Assembly: GCF_014217785.1 (NCBI RefSeq)
Contig: NZ_CP048814.1
Location: forward strand, 4,340,001-4,404,000
From: Rhodococcus triatomae
GTDB lineage: Bacteria > Actinomycetota > Actinomycetes > Mycobacteriales > Mycobacteriaceae
Length of the DNA: 64,000 nucleotides
Direction of reading: 5' to 3'
In this document: positions 27,038-35,116 of the stretch, piece after piece
Position numbering within the stretch: the stretch's first letter is position 1
Layout of the letters: each line of letters starts with the position of its first letter
The notes under the pieces: model-generated
Told to the model about the DNA's origin: nothing
The model's database searches: none
The model's input: only the letters and a program-made list of their open reading frames with translations
Made by a program: the position numbers and the translations under genes

Positions 27038-28084
27038 ATGCGGTGGAACGGTCAGACGCTCGACGCGGACGACGGAGCCCTCCCCGGTCTCGAACGGGCC
27101 GGGTTCGTCCGGTCCGTGCAGACGCCGGAGTTCGAGGGTGTCACGTTCCACGAGGTGCTGTGCAAGAGCGCGCTCAACAAGGTGCCGGAGGAGACGAACC
27201 TCCCGTTCTCGTTCACCGTCAACACGTTCCGGGGTTGCTCGCACGCCTGCCGGTACTGCTTCGCGCGCCCGACCCACGAGTACCTGGATCTCGACGCGGG
27301 GCACGACTTCGACTCGCAGGTGGTGGTCAAGCTGAACGTCGCGGCCGTGCTTCGCAAGGAACTCGCCCGCCGGTCGTGGAAGCGCTCTCCGGTGGCGTTG
27401 GGTACCAACACCGATCCCTATCAGCGCGCGGAGGGGCGGTACCGGCTGATGCCGGGTGTGATCGGCGCGCTGACCGAATCCCGCACGCCGTTCTCGATTC
27501 TCACGAAGGGAACGCTGCTGCGGCGGGATCTGCCGCTGCTCCGGCAGGCGGCCGAGCAGGTTCCGGTGAGCCTGTCCGTCTCCCTCGCCGTCCACGATGC
27601 GCAGTTGCAGAAGCAACTCGAGCCCGGCACGCCGTCGCCTCGGGCCCGGCTCGAGCTGATCCGTGCGATCGCGGACGCCGGATTCGCGCCGCACGTGATG
27701 GTCGCGCCCGTCATTCCGTACCTCACCGACTCGTCCGCGCACCTGGAGGCATTGTTCGCGGATCTCGCCGAGGCCGGCGCGTCCGGGGTCACCGCGTTCG
27801 CCATGCATCTGCGGGGGAGTACTCGGGGCTGGTTCCTGTCGTGGCTCGCGCAGGAGCACCCCGCCCTCGTCCGCCGGTACCGCGAGTTGTACGGGCGCGG
27901 GGCGTACGTTCCGCCCGAGTACACCAGCTGGCTGAAGGCGAGGGTCGATCCGCTGCGCGTGGCCTACGGTCTGGCGCCGCGGGAGCCGCACCGCGGCGCC
28001 GACCACCCGGTCGGGCGCGTGCCTGCCGACGAGGAGACCCCGGACCCGCGTCCGACGGGAGAGCCCGCACTCACGTTGTTCTGA
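27038..28084 (+). CDS. Radical SAM protein (Rv2578c family)
   Basis: This 348-residue protein has the iron-sulfur motif 'CSHACRYCFARPTHEYL' (Cx3Cx2C) and a radical SAM barrel ('ALGTNTDPYQRAEGRYRLMPGV', 'ILTKGTLLRRDLPLL', 'VSLSVSLAVHD'), similar to spore photoproduct lyase-like and Rv2578c-type proteins. The substrate is unknown. ATG at 27038 gives 'MRWNGQTLDADDGALPG', a typical N terminus of this family; the long upstream extension overlaps the previous gene in another frame and is not used. A perfect -35 TTGACA lies at 27002-27007, 31 bases before the ATG, without a good -10. Confidence 0.88.
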   Translation: MRWNGQTLDADDGALPGLERAGFVRSVQTPEFEGVTFHEVLCKSALNKVPEETNLPFSFTVNTFRGCSHACRYCFARPTHEYLDLDAGHDFDSQVVVKLNVAAVLRKELARRSWKRSPVALGTNTDPYQRAEGRYRLMPGVIGALTESRTPFSILTKGTLLRRDLPLLRQAAEQVPVSLSVSLAVHDAQLQKQLEPGTPSPRARLELIRAIADAGFAPHVMVAPVIPYLTDSSAHLEALFADLAEAGASGVTAFAMHLRGSTRGWFLSWLAQEHPALVRRYRELYGRGAYVPPEYTSWLKARVDPLRVAYGLAPREPHRGADHPVGRVPADEETPDPRPTGEPALTLF

Positions 28085-28119
28085 GACGCTCCTGCCCGCC
28101 CGCCCTGTCGGGGCGATCG

Positions 28120-28524
28120 TCAGGGTGCCCGCCCGTGACGACGCTCGTAGGTGCGGCGCTCGTTCTCGTGGCGTCGCGCGGCCTTCGGGTTCTCCAGATC
28201 GGCCGGCAGGCCGTGCCTTTCGAGGCGCCTGGCCCGGTTCTGGGCCATGTAGGCGACCGAGTAGAACAGCGCGAGCAGCACTCCGAGGAGGACCATCGAC
28301 GCGCGCAGTGCCACCGGACCGGGGAACAGGGCGAAGGCGGCGAAGACCGGCACGAACGGGGCCATGCTGCGGACGAGGTGCCGTGCCACCGCGTGGTTGC
28401 CGACGAGGTCGTTCCGGACCCAGTCCCGCTGGGAATCGGGCAGGGTGCGTCCGAATGCGTATCCGAGCCATTGCAGTGGGCCGGGACGGCGCCGTTCCGG
28501 CCGAGATCGCCTCGACGCCGTCAC
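28120..28524 (-). CDS. DUF5313-type small membrane protein
   Basis: This 134-residue protein begins 'MTASRRSRPERRRPGPLQWLGYAFGRTLP', has two hydrophobic segments (about residues 55-100) and ends in a basic tail. The 'PLQWL.YA.G..LP...R.WV..DL' pattern fits the actinobacterial DUF5313 family of unknown function. GTG at 28524 overlaps the stop of the MarR gene upstream (GTGA), so the two are cotranscribed and it may be under MarR control. Confidence 0.75.
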   Translation of the reverse strand: MTASRRSRPERRRPGPLQWLGYAFGRTLPDSQRDWVRNDLVGNHAVARHLVRSMAPFVPVFAAFALFPGPVALRASMVLLGVLLALFYSVAYMAQNRARRLERHGLPADLENPKAARRHENERRTYERRHGRAP

Positions 28525-28994
28525 GGCGTCTCGCTCAGCGCACCGGCGGCCAGGGCTGCACCGTTCACCCGGACGAGGACGGAGTGGAGTTCCTCGAGTT
28601 CGGCCAGGCTCACTCCGAGGCGCTCGACCACGGCCGGGGGAATCGACAGTGCGCGTTCCCGCAGGGCGAGCCCGGCGGCGGTCAGCGCGACGTCGAGCTG
28701 ACGCTCGTCCGTGCGGCTGCGCGTGCGTTCGACCATTCCGGCGCTCTCGAGCCGCTTCAGTAGCGGTGAGAGTGTGGCGGACTCGAGCTGCAGGGCCCCG
28801 GCGATGTCCTTCACCGCACGCGGGGACCGCTCCCAGAGCGCCAACATCACCAGGTACTGCGGATGAGTGAGGCCGAGGGGCTCGAGGAGAGGGCGGTAGA
28901 CCGACAGCACCGCGCGGTTGGCGACCGCGAGAGCGAAGCACACCTGTCGGTCGAGGGCGAGGGGATCGGTGGGAGCGGCTGACACGGCCCCCAC
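28521..28994 (-). CDS. MarR-family transcriptional regulator
   Basis: This protein of about 157 residues has the MarR winged helix-turn-helix: 'LGLTHPQYLVMLALWERSPRAVKDIAGALQLESATLSPLLKRLESAGMVERTRSRTDERQLDVALT' shows the recognition helix and the wing with the DER motif. Such OhrR/MarR-type proteins repress neighbours and often respond to oxidants or phenolics; a reactive Cys is present near the N terminus ('RQVCFALAVANRA'), as in OhrR. The start is uncertain: GTG at 28994 is preferred, since TTG at 29021 falls inside the operator palindrome. First gene of a two-gene operon. Confidence 0.88.
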   Translation of the reverse strand: MGAVSAAPTDPLALDRQVCFALAVANRAVLSVYRPLLEPLGLTHPQYLVMLALWERSPRAVKDIAGALQLESATLSPLLKRLESAGMVERTRSRTDERQLDVALTAAGLALRERALSIPPAVVERLGVSLAELEELHSVLVRVNGAALAAGALSETP

Positions 28995-29008
28995 TCTAGC
29001 CACTACTT

Positions 29009-29031
29009 CGTGCCCTAACAATTAGTGCACG
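29009..29031 (-). promoter_or_regulatory. Operator-like palindrome upstream of the MarR gene
   Basis: CGTGCCCTAA-CAA-TTAGTGCACG is a 10+10 inverted repeat with one mismatch and a three-base spacer, the only AT-rich spot in the region. It lies just upstream of the MarR start and is a likely autoregulatory site. Confidence 0.65.
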
Positions 29032-29088
29032 ATTCCCGCATGCGCGAAGGTCCCGCACGCGTGAATCCGGGCGGCCCGGACACGAGAA

Positions 29089-29118
29089 CGCTCCGGGTAG
29101 GTCACCCTGCCCGGAGCG
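29089..29118 (-). terminator. Terminator hairpin downstream of csbD-like gene
   Basis: A 13-bp stem with one G-T wobble (29089-29101 with 29106-29118) closes a TCAC loop. It starts about 20 bases after the stop of the leftward CsbD-like gene. No U-tract follows, as is usual in high-GC actinobacteria. Confidence 0.7.
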
Positions 29119-29138
29119 GAAACGCATCGAGACGGCGG

Positions 29139-29312
29139 CTACTTGCCGAACGCGTCCTTGATGTTCTCGCCGGCATCCTTCAGGCTCGACTTGGCCTGAT
29201 CGGTCTTGCCCTCGGTTTCGAGATCCTTGTCGTCCGTGACGTTGCCGACCGCTTCCTTGGCCTTGCCCGCGATGTCCTCGGCGGCATTCTTGGCCTTGTC
29301 GACGAATCCCAT
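29139..29312 (-). CDS. CsbD-like stress protein
   Basis: This 57-residue, highly charged helical protein ('MGFVDKAKNAAEDIAGKAKEA', 'NVTDDKDLETEGKTDQAKSS') is a member of the CsbD family of small general-stress proteins of unclear function. ATG at 29312 is preceded by GGAG with eight bases spacing; upstream in-frame codons to 29420 are not family-like. It is a single-gene unit closed by the hairpin at 29089-29118. I did not find a clear sigma-B-type promoter. Confidence 0.88.
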   Translation of the reverse strand: MGFVDKAKNAAEDIAGKAKEAVGNVTDDKDLETEGKTDQAKSSLKDAGENIKDAFGK

Positions 29313-29481
29313 GGTCCACTCCTTCGGTTGTGGCTGTGTCTGTCGACTGTGTGGTCGGAGGCGAGCGCCGAATCCGAACGTCCGAAGCCCTGTGATCCGA
29401 GACACGTTTTCGTGGCGCATCGGTCGGTCAGGGTGCGCTCACCGGCGCCGAGGACGGTGCGGCCGCCGAAGGAGACGACGG

Positions 29482-29670
29482 ATGCGTGTGTGACGAAATC
29501 TGCTGACCGCAGCGGTGGCGCTGTTTCTCGGGATCGTCGTCGTCGGTTCCTCCGCGGGCGCCGCCGGGCAGGTGTACCCGGCGGGCTACGCCCTGGTCAG
29601 CAACTACGGGCAGGCGGGCTACATCCTCGACCGATTCGACGAGGCGCTCGGCCGGGCAGCCGCGAGCTGA
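29482..29670 (+). pseudogene. Small secreted protein gene with stop at codon 4
   Basis: ATG at 29482 is preceded by AAGGAG with seven bases spacing, then reads M-R-V-stop (TGA at 29491-29493) and continues in the same frame as R-N-L-L-T-A-A-V-A-L-F-L-G-I-V-V-V-G-S-S-A-G-A-A, a textbook signal peptide, followed by 'GQVYPAGYALVSNYGQAGYI' and 'LDRFDEALGRAAAS' to the stop at 29670. A single CGA-to-TGA change at codon 4 explains the break; without it the product would be a 62-residue exported peptide. Reinitiation at GTG 29515 would lose the basic N-region. The mature part resembles nothing I recognise. A sequencing error is possible. Confidence 0.65.
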
Positions 29671-29674
29671 CAGG

Positions 29675-30586
29675 TCACGGGTTCTCCAGATCCCGCGCCG
29701 CGTAGGTGTCGCATGCGTCGACCCGACCGGACTCGTAGCCGGCGAGGAACCACGTCTGCCGCTGTTCCGACGAGCCGTGCGTCCAGCTCTCCGGGTTGAC
29801 CCGTGCGCCGGCCGAGCGCTGGATCCGGTCGTCGCCGACCGCCGACGCCGCCGACAGGGCGTCGTCGATGTCGCTCTGCGTCAACGGTTGCAGGAACGGC
29901 GGGCCCCCGTCGGGACCCGGCACCGAGTCCGCGTAGTGGGCCCAGACCCCGGCATAGCAGTCGGCCTGGAGCTCGGTGCGGACCGCACCGGACTCGGCTC
30001 CGCGCGGGTCGATCTGCGCTCGGCCGATGTCGCCGAGCTGGTTCTGGATGTGGTGGCCGAACTCGTGCGCCACCACGTATTCCTGGGCGAGGGGGCCGGC
30101 GTTCGCGCCGAATCGATCGGTGAGCAGTTGGAAGAAGCTGGTGTCGAAGTACGCCGTCGAATCGGCGGGGCAGTAGAACGGCCCGACGTCGCTCGTGGCG
30201 TTCCCGCACGCGGTGGATACCGCGCCGGAGAACAGCACGACGCCCGGCCTCACATAGGCGACGCCGGTCTGCTGCTCGAGTTCGCCGCCCCATACCGCGT
30301 CGAGGCTGGCGGCCGTGAACGCCACCCGGCAGTCGATGTCGCGGTTCGCGTCGGCGCCGGTCTCGCAGTTCTCCAGGGTGCCGCCGGTGGCCGGACCGGA
30401 AGGGCCCGTCGCCCCGCCGAACGTGCCGAGCAGCGACCCGGGATCCCCGCCGAGCAGGAGGGCGAGGACCAGGACGACGAGGCCGCCCGCGCCACCGCCG
30501 AGCGCGAACTTGCCGCCGCGCCCGCCGCCTCCTCCGCCGACCGAGACCCGGCCTGCATCTATCCGCGCACGCTCGTCGAACGTCAT
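29675..30586 (-). CDS. Neutral zinc metallopeptidase, membrane-anchored
   Basis: This 303-residue protein has a Gly-rich N-terminal cytoplasmic part, one transmembrane helix at about residues 33-48 ('[14 protein letters not shown]'), and an extracytoplasmic zinc-peptidase domain of the PF04228 type with '[16 protein letters not shown]' (HExxH) and '[17 protein letters not shown]' supplying the downstream Glu/Asp ligand. Four cysteines ('[15 protein letters not shown]', '[14 protein letters not shown]') could form disulfides outside the membrane. I chose ATG at 30586, with GAGG and GGAAGG upstream. The same gene (Rv2575c) lies near aspS in M. tuberculosis. Confidence 0.9.
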   Translation of the reverse strand: MTFDERARIDAGRVSVGGGGGGRGGKFALGGGAGGLVVLVLALLLGGDPGSLLGTFGGATGPSGPATGGTLENCETGADANRDIDCRVAFTAASLDAVWGGELEQQTGVAYVRPGVVLFSGAVSTACGNATSDVGPFYCPADSTAYFDTSFFQLLTDRFGANAGPLAQEYVVAHEFGHHIQNQLGDIGRAQIDPRGAESGAVRTELQADCYAGVWAHYADSVPGPDGGPPFLQPLTQSDIDDALSAASAVGDDRIQRSAGARVNPESWTHGSSEQRQTWFLAGYESGRVDACDTYAARDLENP

Positions 30587-30710
30587 CGCCTCGTCACCTT
30601 CCGCGTCCTCGCGCGACCCGATCCGGGTGTGCGTTTCCACTCACACGCTCTGCCTCCGTAGGATCGCAGCCGACGACGTTTCGTGTTTCACATTTGTCGA
30701 AAGGACACCC

Positions 30711-32543
30711 GTGCTGCGCACCCATCTCGCCGGCTCGTTGCGACCCGAGCATGCCGAGCAGACCGTCACCCTCACCGGTTGGGTTGCGCGGCGTCGTGAC
30801 CACGGCGGCGTGATCTTCATCGATCTCCGGGATGCGTCCGGCGTCGCGCAGGCCGTGTTCCGCGAGGGCGACGCCGCCGAGCAGGCACACCGGCTGCGCG
30901 CCGAGTACTGCGTCAAGGTGACCGGTGTCGTCGAGGTACGCCCGGAGGGCAACCGGAACTTCGAGATTCCGACCGGCGAGATCGAGGTGAACGTCACCGA
31001 CCTCGAGGTCCTGGGGGAGAGTGCTCCCCTGCCGTTCCAGCTCGACGATCAGCCCGGCGAGGAAGCGCGCCTGAAATACCGGTACCTCGATCTGCGCCGC
31101 CCCGGACCGGCCCAGGCCATCCGCCTGCGCTCGAAGGTCAACGCCGCCGCGCGCGGGGTGCTGGCCCATCACGAGTTCGTCGAGGTGGAGACCCCCACAC
31201 TGACCCGGTCGACACCGGAGGGCGCTCGCGACTTCCTGGTGCCCGCCCGTCTGCAGCCCGGCAGCTTCTACGCGTTGCCGCAGAGCCCGCAGCTGTTCAA
31301 GCAGTTGCTCATGGTCGGGGGCATCGAACGGTACTTCCAGATCGCCCGGTGTTACCGGGACGAGGACTTCCGTGCGGACCGTCAGCCGGAGTTCACCCAG
31401 CTGGACCTCGAGATGTCCTTCGTCACGCAGGAAGACGTCATCCTCCTCGCCGAGGAGATCCTGGTCTCGCTGTGGCGGCTGATCGGTCACGAGATCACCA
31501 CACCGATCCCGCGCATGACCTACGCCGAGGCGATGCGCCGGTTCGGCACCGACAAGCCGGACCTGCGCTTCGGCGTCGAACTCGTCGAGTGCACCGAGTA
31601 CTTCGCGAACACGCCGTTCCGTGTTTTCCAGGCCCCGTACGTCGGCGCCGTCGTGATGCCCGGCGGTGCGAGCCAGCCCCGGCGTCAGCTCGACGCCTGG
31701 CAGGAATGGGCCAAGCAGCGCGGTGCGAAGGGGCTCGCCTACGTCCTCGTCGGCGAGGACGGCACGTTGACCGGGCCGGTCGCGAAGAACCTCACCGACG
31801 CCGAGCGCGACGGCCTGGCCGTCCACGTCGGTGCCCAGCCCGGCGACTGCGTCTTCTTCGGTGCCGGCGCGGTCAAGTCCACCCGCGCCCTACTGGGTGC
31901 GGCGCGCGGCGAGATCGCCCGCAAGCAGGACCTCGTCGATCCGGAGGCCTGGGCGTTCGTGTGGGTCGTCGACGCGCCGCTGTTCGAGCCGGCCGAGGAG
32001 GCCACCGCCAGCGGTGACGTCGCACTCGGGTACAGCGCCTGGACGGCGGTGCACCACGCGTTCACCTCGCCCAAGCCCGAGTCGCTCGAGACGTTCGACA
32101 CGGACCCCGGGTCGGCGTTGGCCTACGCCTACGACATCGTCTGCAACGGCAACGAGATCGGTGGCGGCAGCATCCGTATCCACCGCAAGGACATCCAGGA
32201 GCGGGTGTTCGCGGTCATGGGCATCTCGCACGAGGAGGCCGAGGAGAAGTTCGGCTTCCTGCTCGACGCCTTCGCCTACGGTGCCCCGCCCCACGGCGGT
32301 ATCGCCTTCGGGTGGGACCGCATCACGGCGCTGCTCGCGGGAGTGGACTCCATCCGCGAGGTGATCGCCTTCCCGAAGTCCGGTGGCGGCGTCGACCCGC
32401 TCACCGAGGCGCCCGCGCCGATCACGCCGCAACAGCGCAAGGAATCGGGCATCGACGCGAGGCCGGAGCCGCGGTCGGGTGGTGGTCGGGACACCGAACC
32501 GGCGGAGGGTGCCGCCGCCGCGCAGCCGACGTCCGCGCAATAG
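30711..32543 (+). CDS. aspS: Aspartate-tRNA(Asp/Asn) ligase
   Basis: This 610-residue class IIb synthetase has the N-terminal OB-fold anticodon-binding domain ('[26 protein letters not shown]'), the catalytic core ('[23 protein letters not shown]', '[44 protein letters not shown]'), the bacterial GAD insertion and a C-terminal motif 3 ('[19 protein letters not shown]'), then an acidic tail. Actinobacteria usually use this enzyme with GatCAB to make Asn-tRNA as well. GTG at 30711 is preceded by AAAGGA. Confidence 0.96.
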   Translation: MLRTHLAGSLRPEHAEQTVTLTGWVARRRDHGGVIFIDLRDASGVAQAVFREGDAAEQAHRLRAEYCVKVTGVVEVRPEGNRNFEIPTGEIEVNVTDLEVLGESAPLPFQLDDQPGEEARLKYRYLDLRRPGPAQAIRLRSKVNAAARGVLAHHEFVEVETPTLTRSTPEGARDFLVPARLQPGSFYALPQSPQLFKQLLMVGGIERYFQIARCYRDEDFRADRQPEFTQLDLEMSFVTQEDVILLAEEILVSLWRLIGHEITTPIPRMTYAEAMRRFGTDKPDLRFGVELVECTEYFANTPFRVFQAPYVGAVVMPGGASQPRRQLDAWQEWAKQRGAKGLAYVLVGEDGTLTGPVAKNLTDAERDGLAVHVGAQPGDCVFFGAGAVKSTRALLGAARGEIARKQDLVDPEAWAFVWVVDAPLFEPAEEATASGDVALGYSAWTAVHHAFTSPKPESLETFDTDPGSALAYAYDIVCNGNEIGGGSIRIHRKDIQERVFAVMGISHEEAEEKFGFLLDAFAYGAPPHGGIAFGWDRITALLAGVDSIREVIAFPKSGGGVDPLTEAPAPITPQQRKESGIDARPEPRSGGGRDTEPAEGAAAAQPTSAQ

Positions 32544-32559
32544 TCACAGCCGTGAATCG

Positions 32560-32585
32560 GACCGGGGCCGACCATCGCCCCGGTC
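32560..32585 (+). terminator. Candidate terminator after aspS
   Basis: GACCGGGGC at 32560-32568 pairs perfectly with GCCCCGGTC at 32577-32585 around an eight-base loop, 16 bases after the aspS stop codon. No U-tract. Confidence 0.6.
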
Positions 32586-32598
32586 GGGTTCGGGCAGG

Positions 32599-32604
32599 TA
32601 AGTT
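32599..32604 (+). promoter_or_regulatory. -10 box for a leaderless transcript of the phosphotransferase gene
   Basis: TAAGTT fits the TAnnnT -10 pattern; its last base is eight bases before the ATG at 32613, and no Shine-Dalgarno sequence is evident, so the mRNA probably starts at or next to the ATG. Confidence 0.5.
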
Positions 32605-32612
32605 GGAACTCG

Positions 32613-33776
32613 ATGACCGCAATATTGGCAGACCCCGTTTCCGAGGTAGTTGCCGCAGCCGAAAGGCTGCTCACGCGTCGTACCGGGGCATCGGTGACGT
32701 TGGCGGACCCTGTCGATCTCGGGGGGAGCGGCCGGACGATCGTGCTGCGCGTGCGCGTCGCGGAGAATCCGTTCTCGCTACCCCGGACCCTCGTGCTCAA
32801 GCAGGTGCGCGGGGACGCCGGCCGGCCCCGCGCGAGCACCGTCGATTCGGACGAGTGGATCGGCGACGCGGACAAGGCGTTCCTGCGGGAAGCGGTGTCC
32901 TACCAGTTCGCGACGGCGCTGGCCACGGAGAGCCGCCCGGGGGCGGAACTGCTGGCCTCGGATCTCGATGCGAAGTTGCTGGTGCTCAGTGATCTCGGCG
33001 ACGCGTCGCCGATCGGAGTTCTGCTCGAGCACTCGGATGCGGACACCGTCACCAACACCCTGATGGCGATGGCCCAGGCCCTCGGCCGGATGCACGCGGC
33101 GACCGTCGGCCGTGAGGAGGACTTCACGGCGCTGCTCCGTCGCGCCGACGTCCCGCCCACGGCCGATGCCTTCGCGACCCGGGTCGCGACCGTGGCGTCC
33201 GAGGTGCCGGGACTGCTCGCCGAGCATCTCGACATCGACGTTCCCGCGGAAGTGGTGGAGCAGGTCGAGCACGCGGCGAAGTTGTTCCGGGGCGGGGGGT
33301 TCCGTGCGTTCAGTCCGGCGGACCTCTGCCCCGACAACATCATCGTCAACGACGAGGGCGTGCGCTTCCTCGACTACGAGTGGGGTGGCTTCCGCGACGC
33401 GATGCTCGACATCACGTACGCGCTGGTGTCCTTCCCGGGCTGCCTGTGCAGCATCGATCTGTCCGACGAGCGGTCCGACGCGATGATCGACGCCTGGCGC
33501 GCGGAGGTCGTCGGGATCTGGCCGGCACTCGCCGACGACGCCGTGCTCGCGGCCCGCATGCTCGAGGCCGAGTTGATCTGGGTGTGGCTGACCACCTCGC
33601 TCTTCCTCCCCGAGAACCACGAGCGGATCGCCACCGTCCGTGAGCATGCCCTGTCGGTGCCCCGGCTCGAGGCTCTCCGGCAGCGATGGTCGCGTCTCGG
33701 GCGCGCGGCGCAGCGCGCGGGCAACAACGTCGTCGCGGGCCATGCCGCGCAGGTCGAGGACAGGTTGCGCGGCTGA
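32613..33776 (+). CDS. Aminoglycoside phosphotransferase-fold kinase-like protein
   Basis: This 387-residue protein has the APH/choline-kinase fold. The catalytic loop 'FSPADLCPDNIIVND' (HxDxxxxN-like, with Asp and Asn present and Pro-Ala in place of His) and the metal site 'VRFLDYEWGGFRDAMLDI' are clear; an N-terminal nucleotide-binding lobe precedes them ('RTLVLKQV'). Members phosphorylate small metabolites rather than antibiotics in most cases; the substrate is unknown. It is a single gene between aspS and a convergent phosphatase gene, and appears to have a leaderless promoter. Confidence 0.82.
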   Translation: MTAILADPVSEVVAAAERLLTRRTGASVTLADPVDLGGSGRTIVLRVRVAENPFSLPRTLVLKQVRGDAGRPRASTVDSDEWIGDADKAFLREAVSYQFATALATESRPGAELLASDLDAKLLVLSDLGDASPIGVLLEHSDADTVTNTLMAMAQALGRMHAATVGREEDFTALLRRADVPPTADAFATRVATVASEVPGLLAEHLDIDVPAEVVEQVEHAAKLFRGGGFRAFSPADLCPDNIIVNDEGVRFLDYEWGGFRDAMLDITYALVSFPGCLCSIDLSDERSDAMIDAWRAEVVGIWPALADDAVLAARMLEAELIWVWLTTSLFLPENHERIATVREHALSVPRLEALRQRWSRLGRAAQRAGNNVVAGHAAQVEDRLRG

Positions 33777-33820
33777 CGCGTCCCGCCCCGCCCGCCGTCA
33801 CCCGGGGGGAGACCGGGTGG

Positions 33821-35116
33821 TCAGCGCAGGGCGTGCAGGCGCGCCCGTCCGTCCCAGCCGCCCTCGGGCGAGTCCAGCCCGAACAGCGCGGCCACGGTCG
33901 GCGCGACATCCATTGTCAGCACCGGTTCGTCGACGACCACCCCGGAGGCGAGTGCCGGGTGACCTCCGGCCACGAAGAACGGGATCGGCAGGGTCACGCC
34001 GTGGCCGTGGTTGCCGGGAATCGGGTTCGAGACCACGTGTGGGTCGCTGAACCTCCAGCCGGGGGAGCATTCGAGAACCACGTCGCCGGCCCGGGGCCCG
34101 AGTCGGGTGTCGGCGACGGGCGTCGCCGACTGGACTCCGACGGTGCCGTTCGCGATCTCGAGGATGCGGGCGATCGCGGCGTCACGGCCGTCCGGTTCAC
34201 CGGTGTGATAGACGGTCTCGGCGCCGCCGTTCTGCGCGATCTCGACCCTCCCCGCGAGTAGCGGATCGGCCTCGAAGGCGCGGGAGAGGCTGACGATCTC
34301 CGTCGGCACCGACCAGTCCATCGAGTGGTCGGCCAGCACGATGACCGCGCTGCGCTCCCACCAGCCGCGCTCGCGCAGGTGGGTGACGAACCGGTGGACC
34401 TGCGCGTCGGCGTTGCGGACGGCGGCCGTCCGGGCGATTCGGGCGGACGGGCCGGAGAAGTCCAGGTGTCCGACCCGGTCCACGTCACCGAGGTTGACGA
34501 AAGTCAGGCGGGGGCGATGCTCGTCCACGATGCGGAGCAGCGCGTCCACGGTGAACTGGTCCGGAGCGTGCTCGGTACCGGGAATCAACGGAGCCGGATC
34601 CCACACGACGGAGGCGCGGTCGCCGAACAGCCCGTGCAGGTAACGCTTGGAGAGCACGCTCGCCGTGGTCAGACCCAGCTCGGTGCGGACCCGGTCGAGG
34701 ACCGTGGTGCCCCAGAGGTCGTCCGGTCGATCGAGGTCCCGGGTGCCACCCAGTTCCCGGTCGAAGATCTTGTTCGTCGGCACCCCGGAGCGGTCCGGCC
34801 ACACACCGCTCATCATCGCGGTGTGGTTGGGCAGAGTCTCCGCGACGTCGATCGCCTCGGCCGACGAATAGCGGGTGCCGCCCTCGGCGAGCGCGGTGAG
34901 TGCCGGAGCCAGATCCGCGCGGAGCTCGTCCGGACGCATCCCGTCGACCACGATCACGTAGACGTCGAGGTCCGCGGCGGGATCGGTGGGCTGCCCCGCG
35001 CCGGCGATCCGCGGCAGTGCCAGCCCGGTGGCGGCCGCTCCCACCGCGGCGCCGCCCGCCAGGAAGGTGCGGCGCCGGAATCCCTCGCGTGCCGCCGTTC
35101 CCGGCCGCCCGCTCAT
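33821..35116 (-). CDS. Tat-exported type I phosphodiesterase/alkaline phosphatase-family protein
   Basis: This 431-residue protein begins with a twin-arginine signal ('RRRTFLAGGAAVGAAATGLAL') and has an alkaline phosphatase/nucleotide pyrophosphatase core: a metal-site Asp in 'VYVIVVDGMRPDEL', the nucleophile Thr/Ser region 'VAETLPNHTAMMSG', 'NLGDVDRVGHLDF', 'VIVLADHSMDW' and 'NPIPGNHGHGVTLPIPFFVAGG'. It should hydrolyse phosphomono- or diesters outside the cytoplasmic membrane. ATG at 35116 overlaps the stop of the PhoD gene, so the two phosphatases form one operon, which points to phosphate scavenging. Confidence 0.9.
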   Translation of the reverse strand: MSGRPGTAAREGFRRRTFLAGGAAVGAAATGLALPRIAGAGQPTDPAADLDVYVIVVDGMRPDELRADLAPALTALAEGGTRYSSAEAIDVAETLPNHTAMMSGVWPDRSGVPTNKIFDRELGGTRDLDRPDDLWGTTVLDRVRTELGLTTASVLSKRYLHGLFGDRASVVWDPAPLIPGTEHAPDQFTVDALLRIVDEHRPRLTFVNLGDVDRVGHLDFSGPSARIARTAAVRNADAQVHRFVTHLRERGWWERSAVIVLADHSMDWSVPTEIVSLSRAFEADPLLAGRVEIAQNGGAETVYHTGEPDGRDAAIARILEIANGTVGVQSATPVADTRLGPRAGDVVLECSPGWRFSDPHVVSNPIPGNHGHGVTLPIPFFVAGGHPALASGVVVDEPVLTMDVAPTVAALFGLDSPEGGWDGRARLHALR

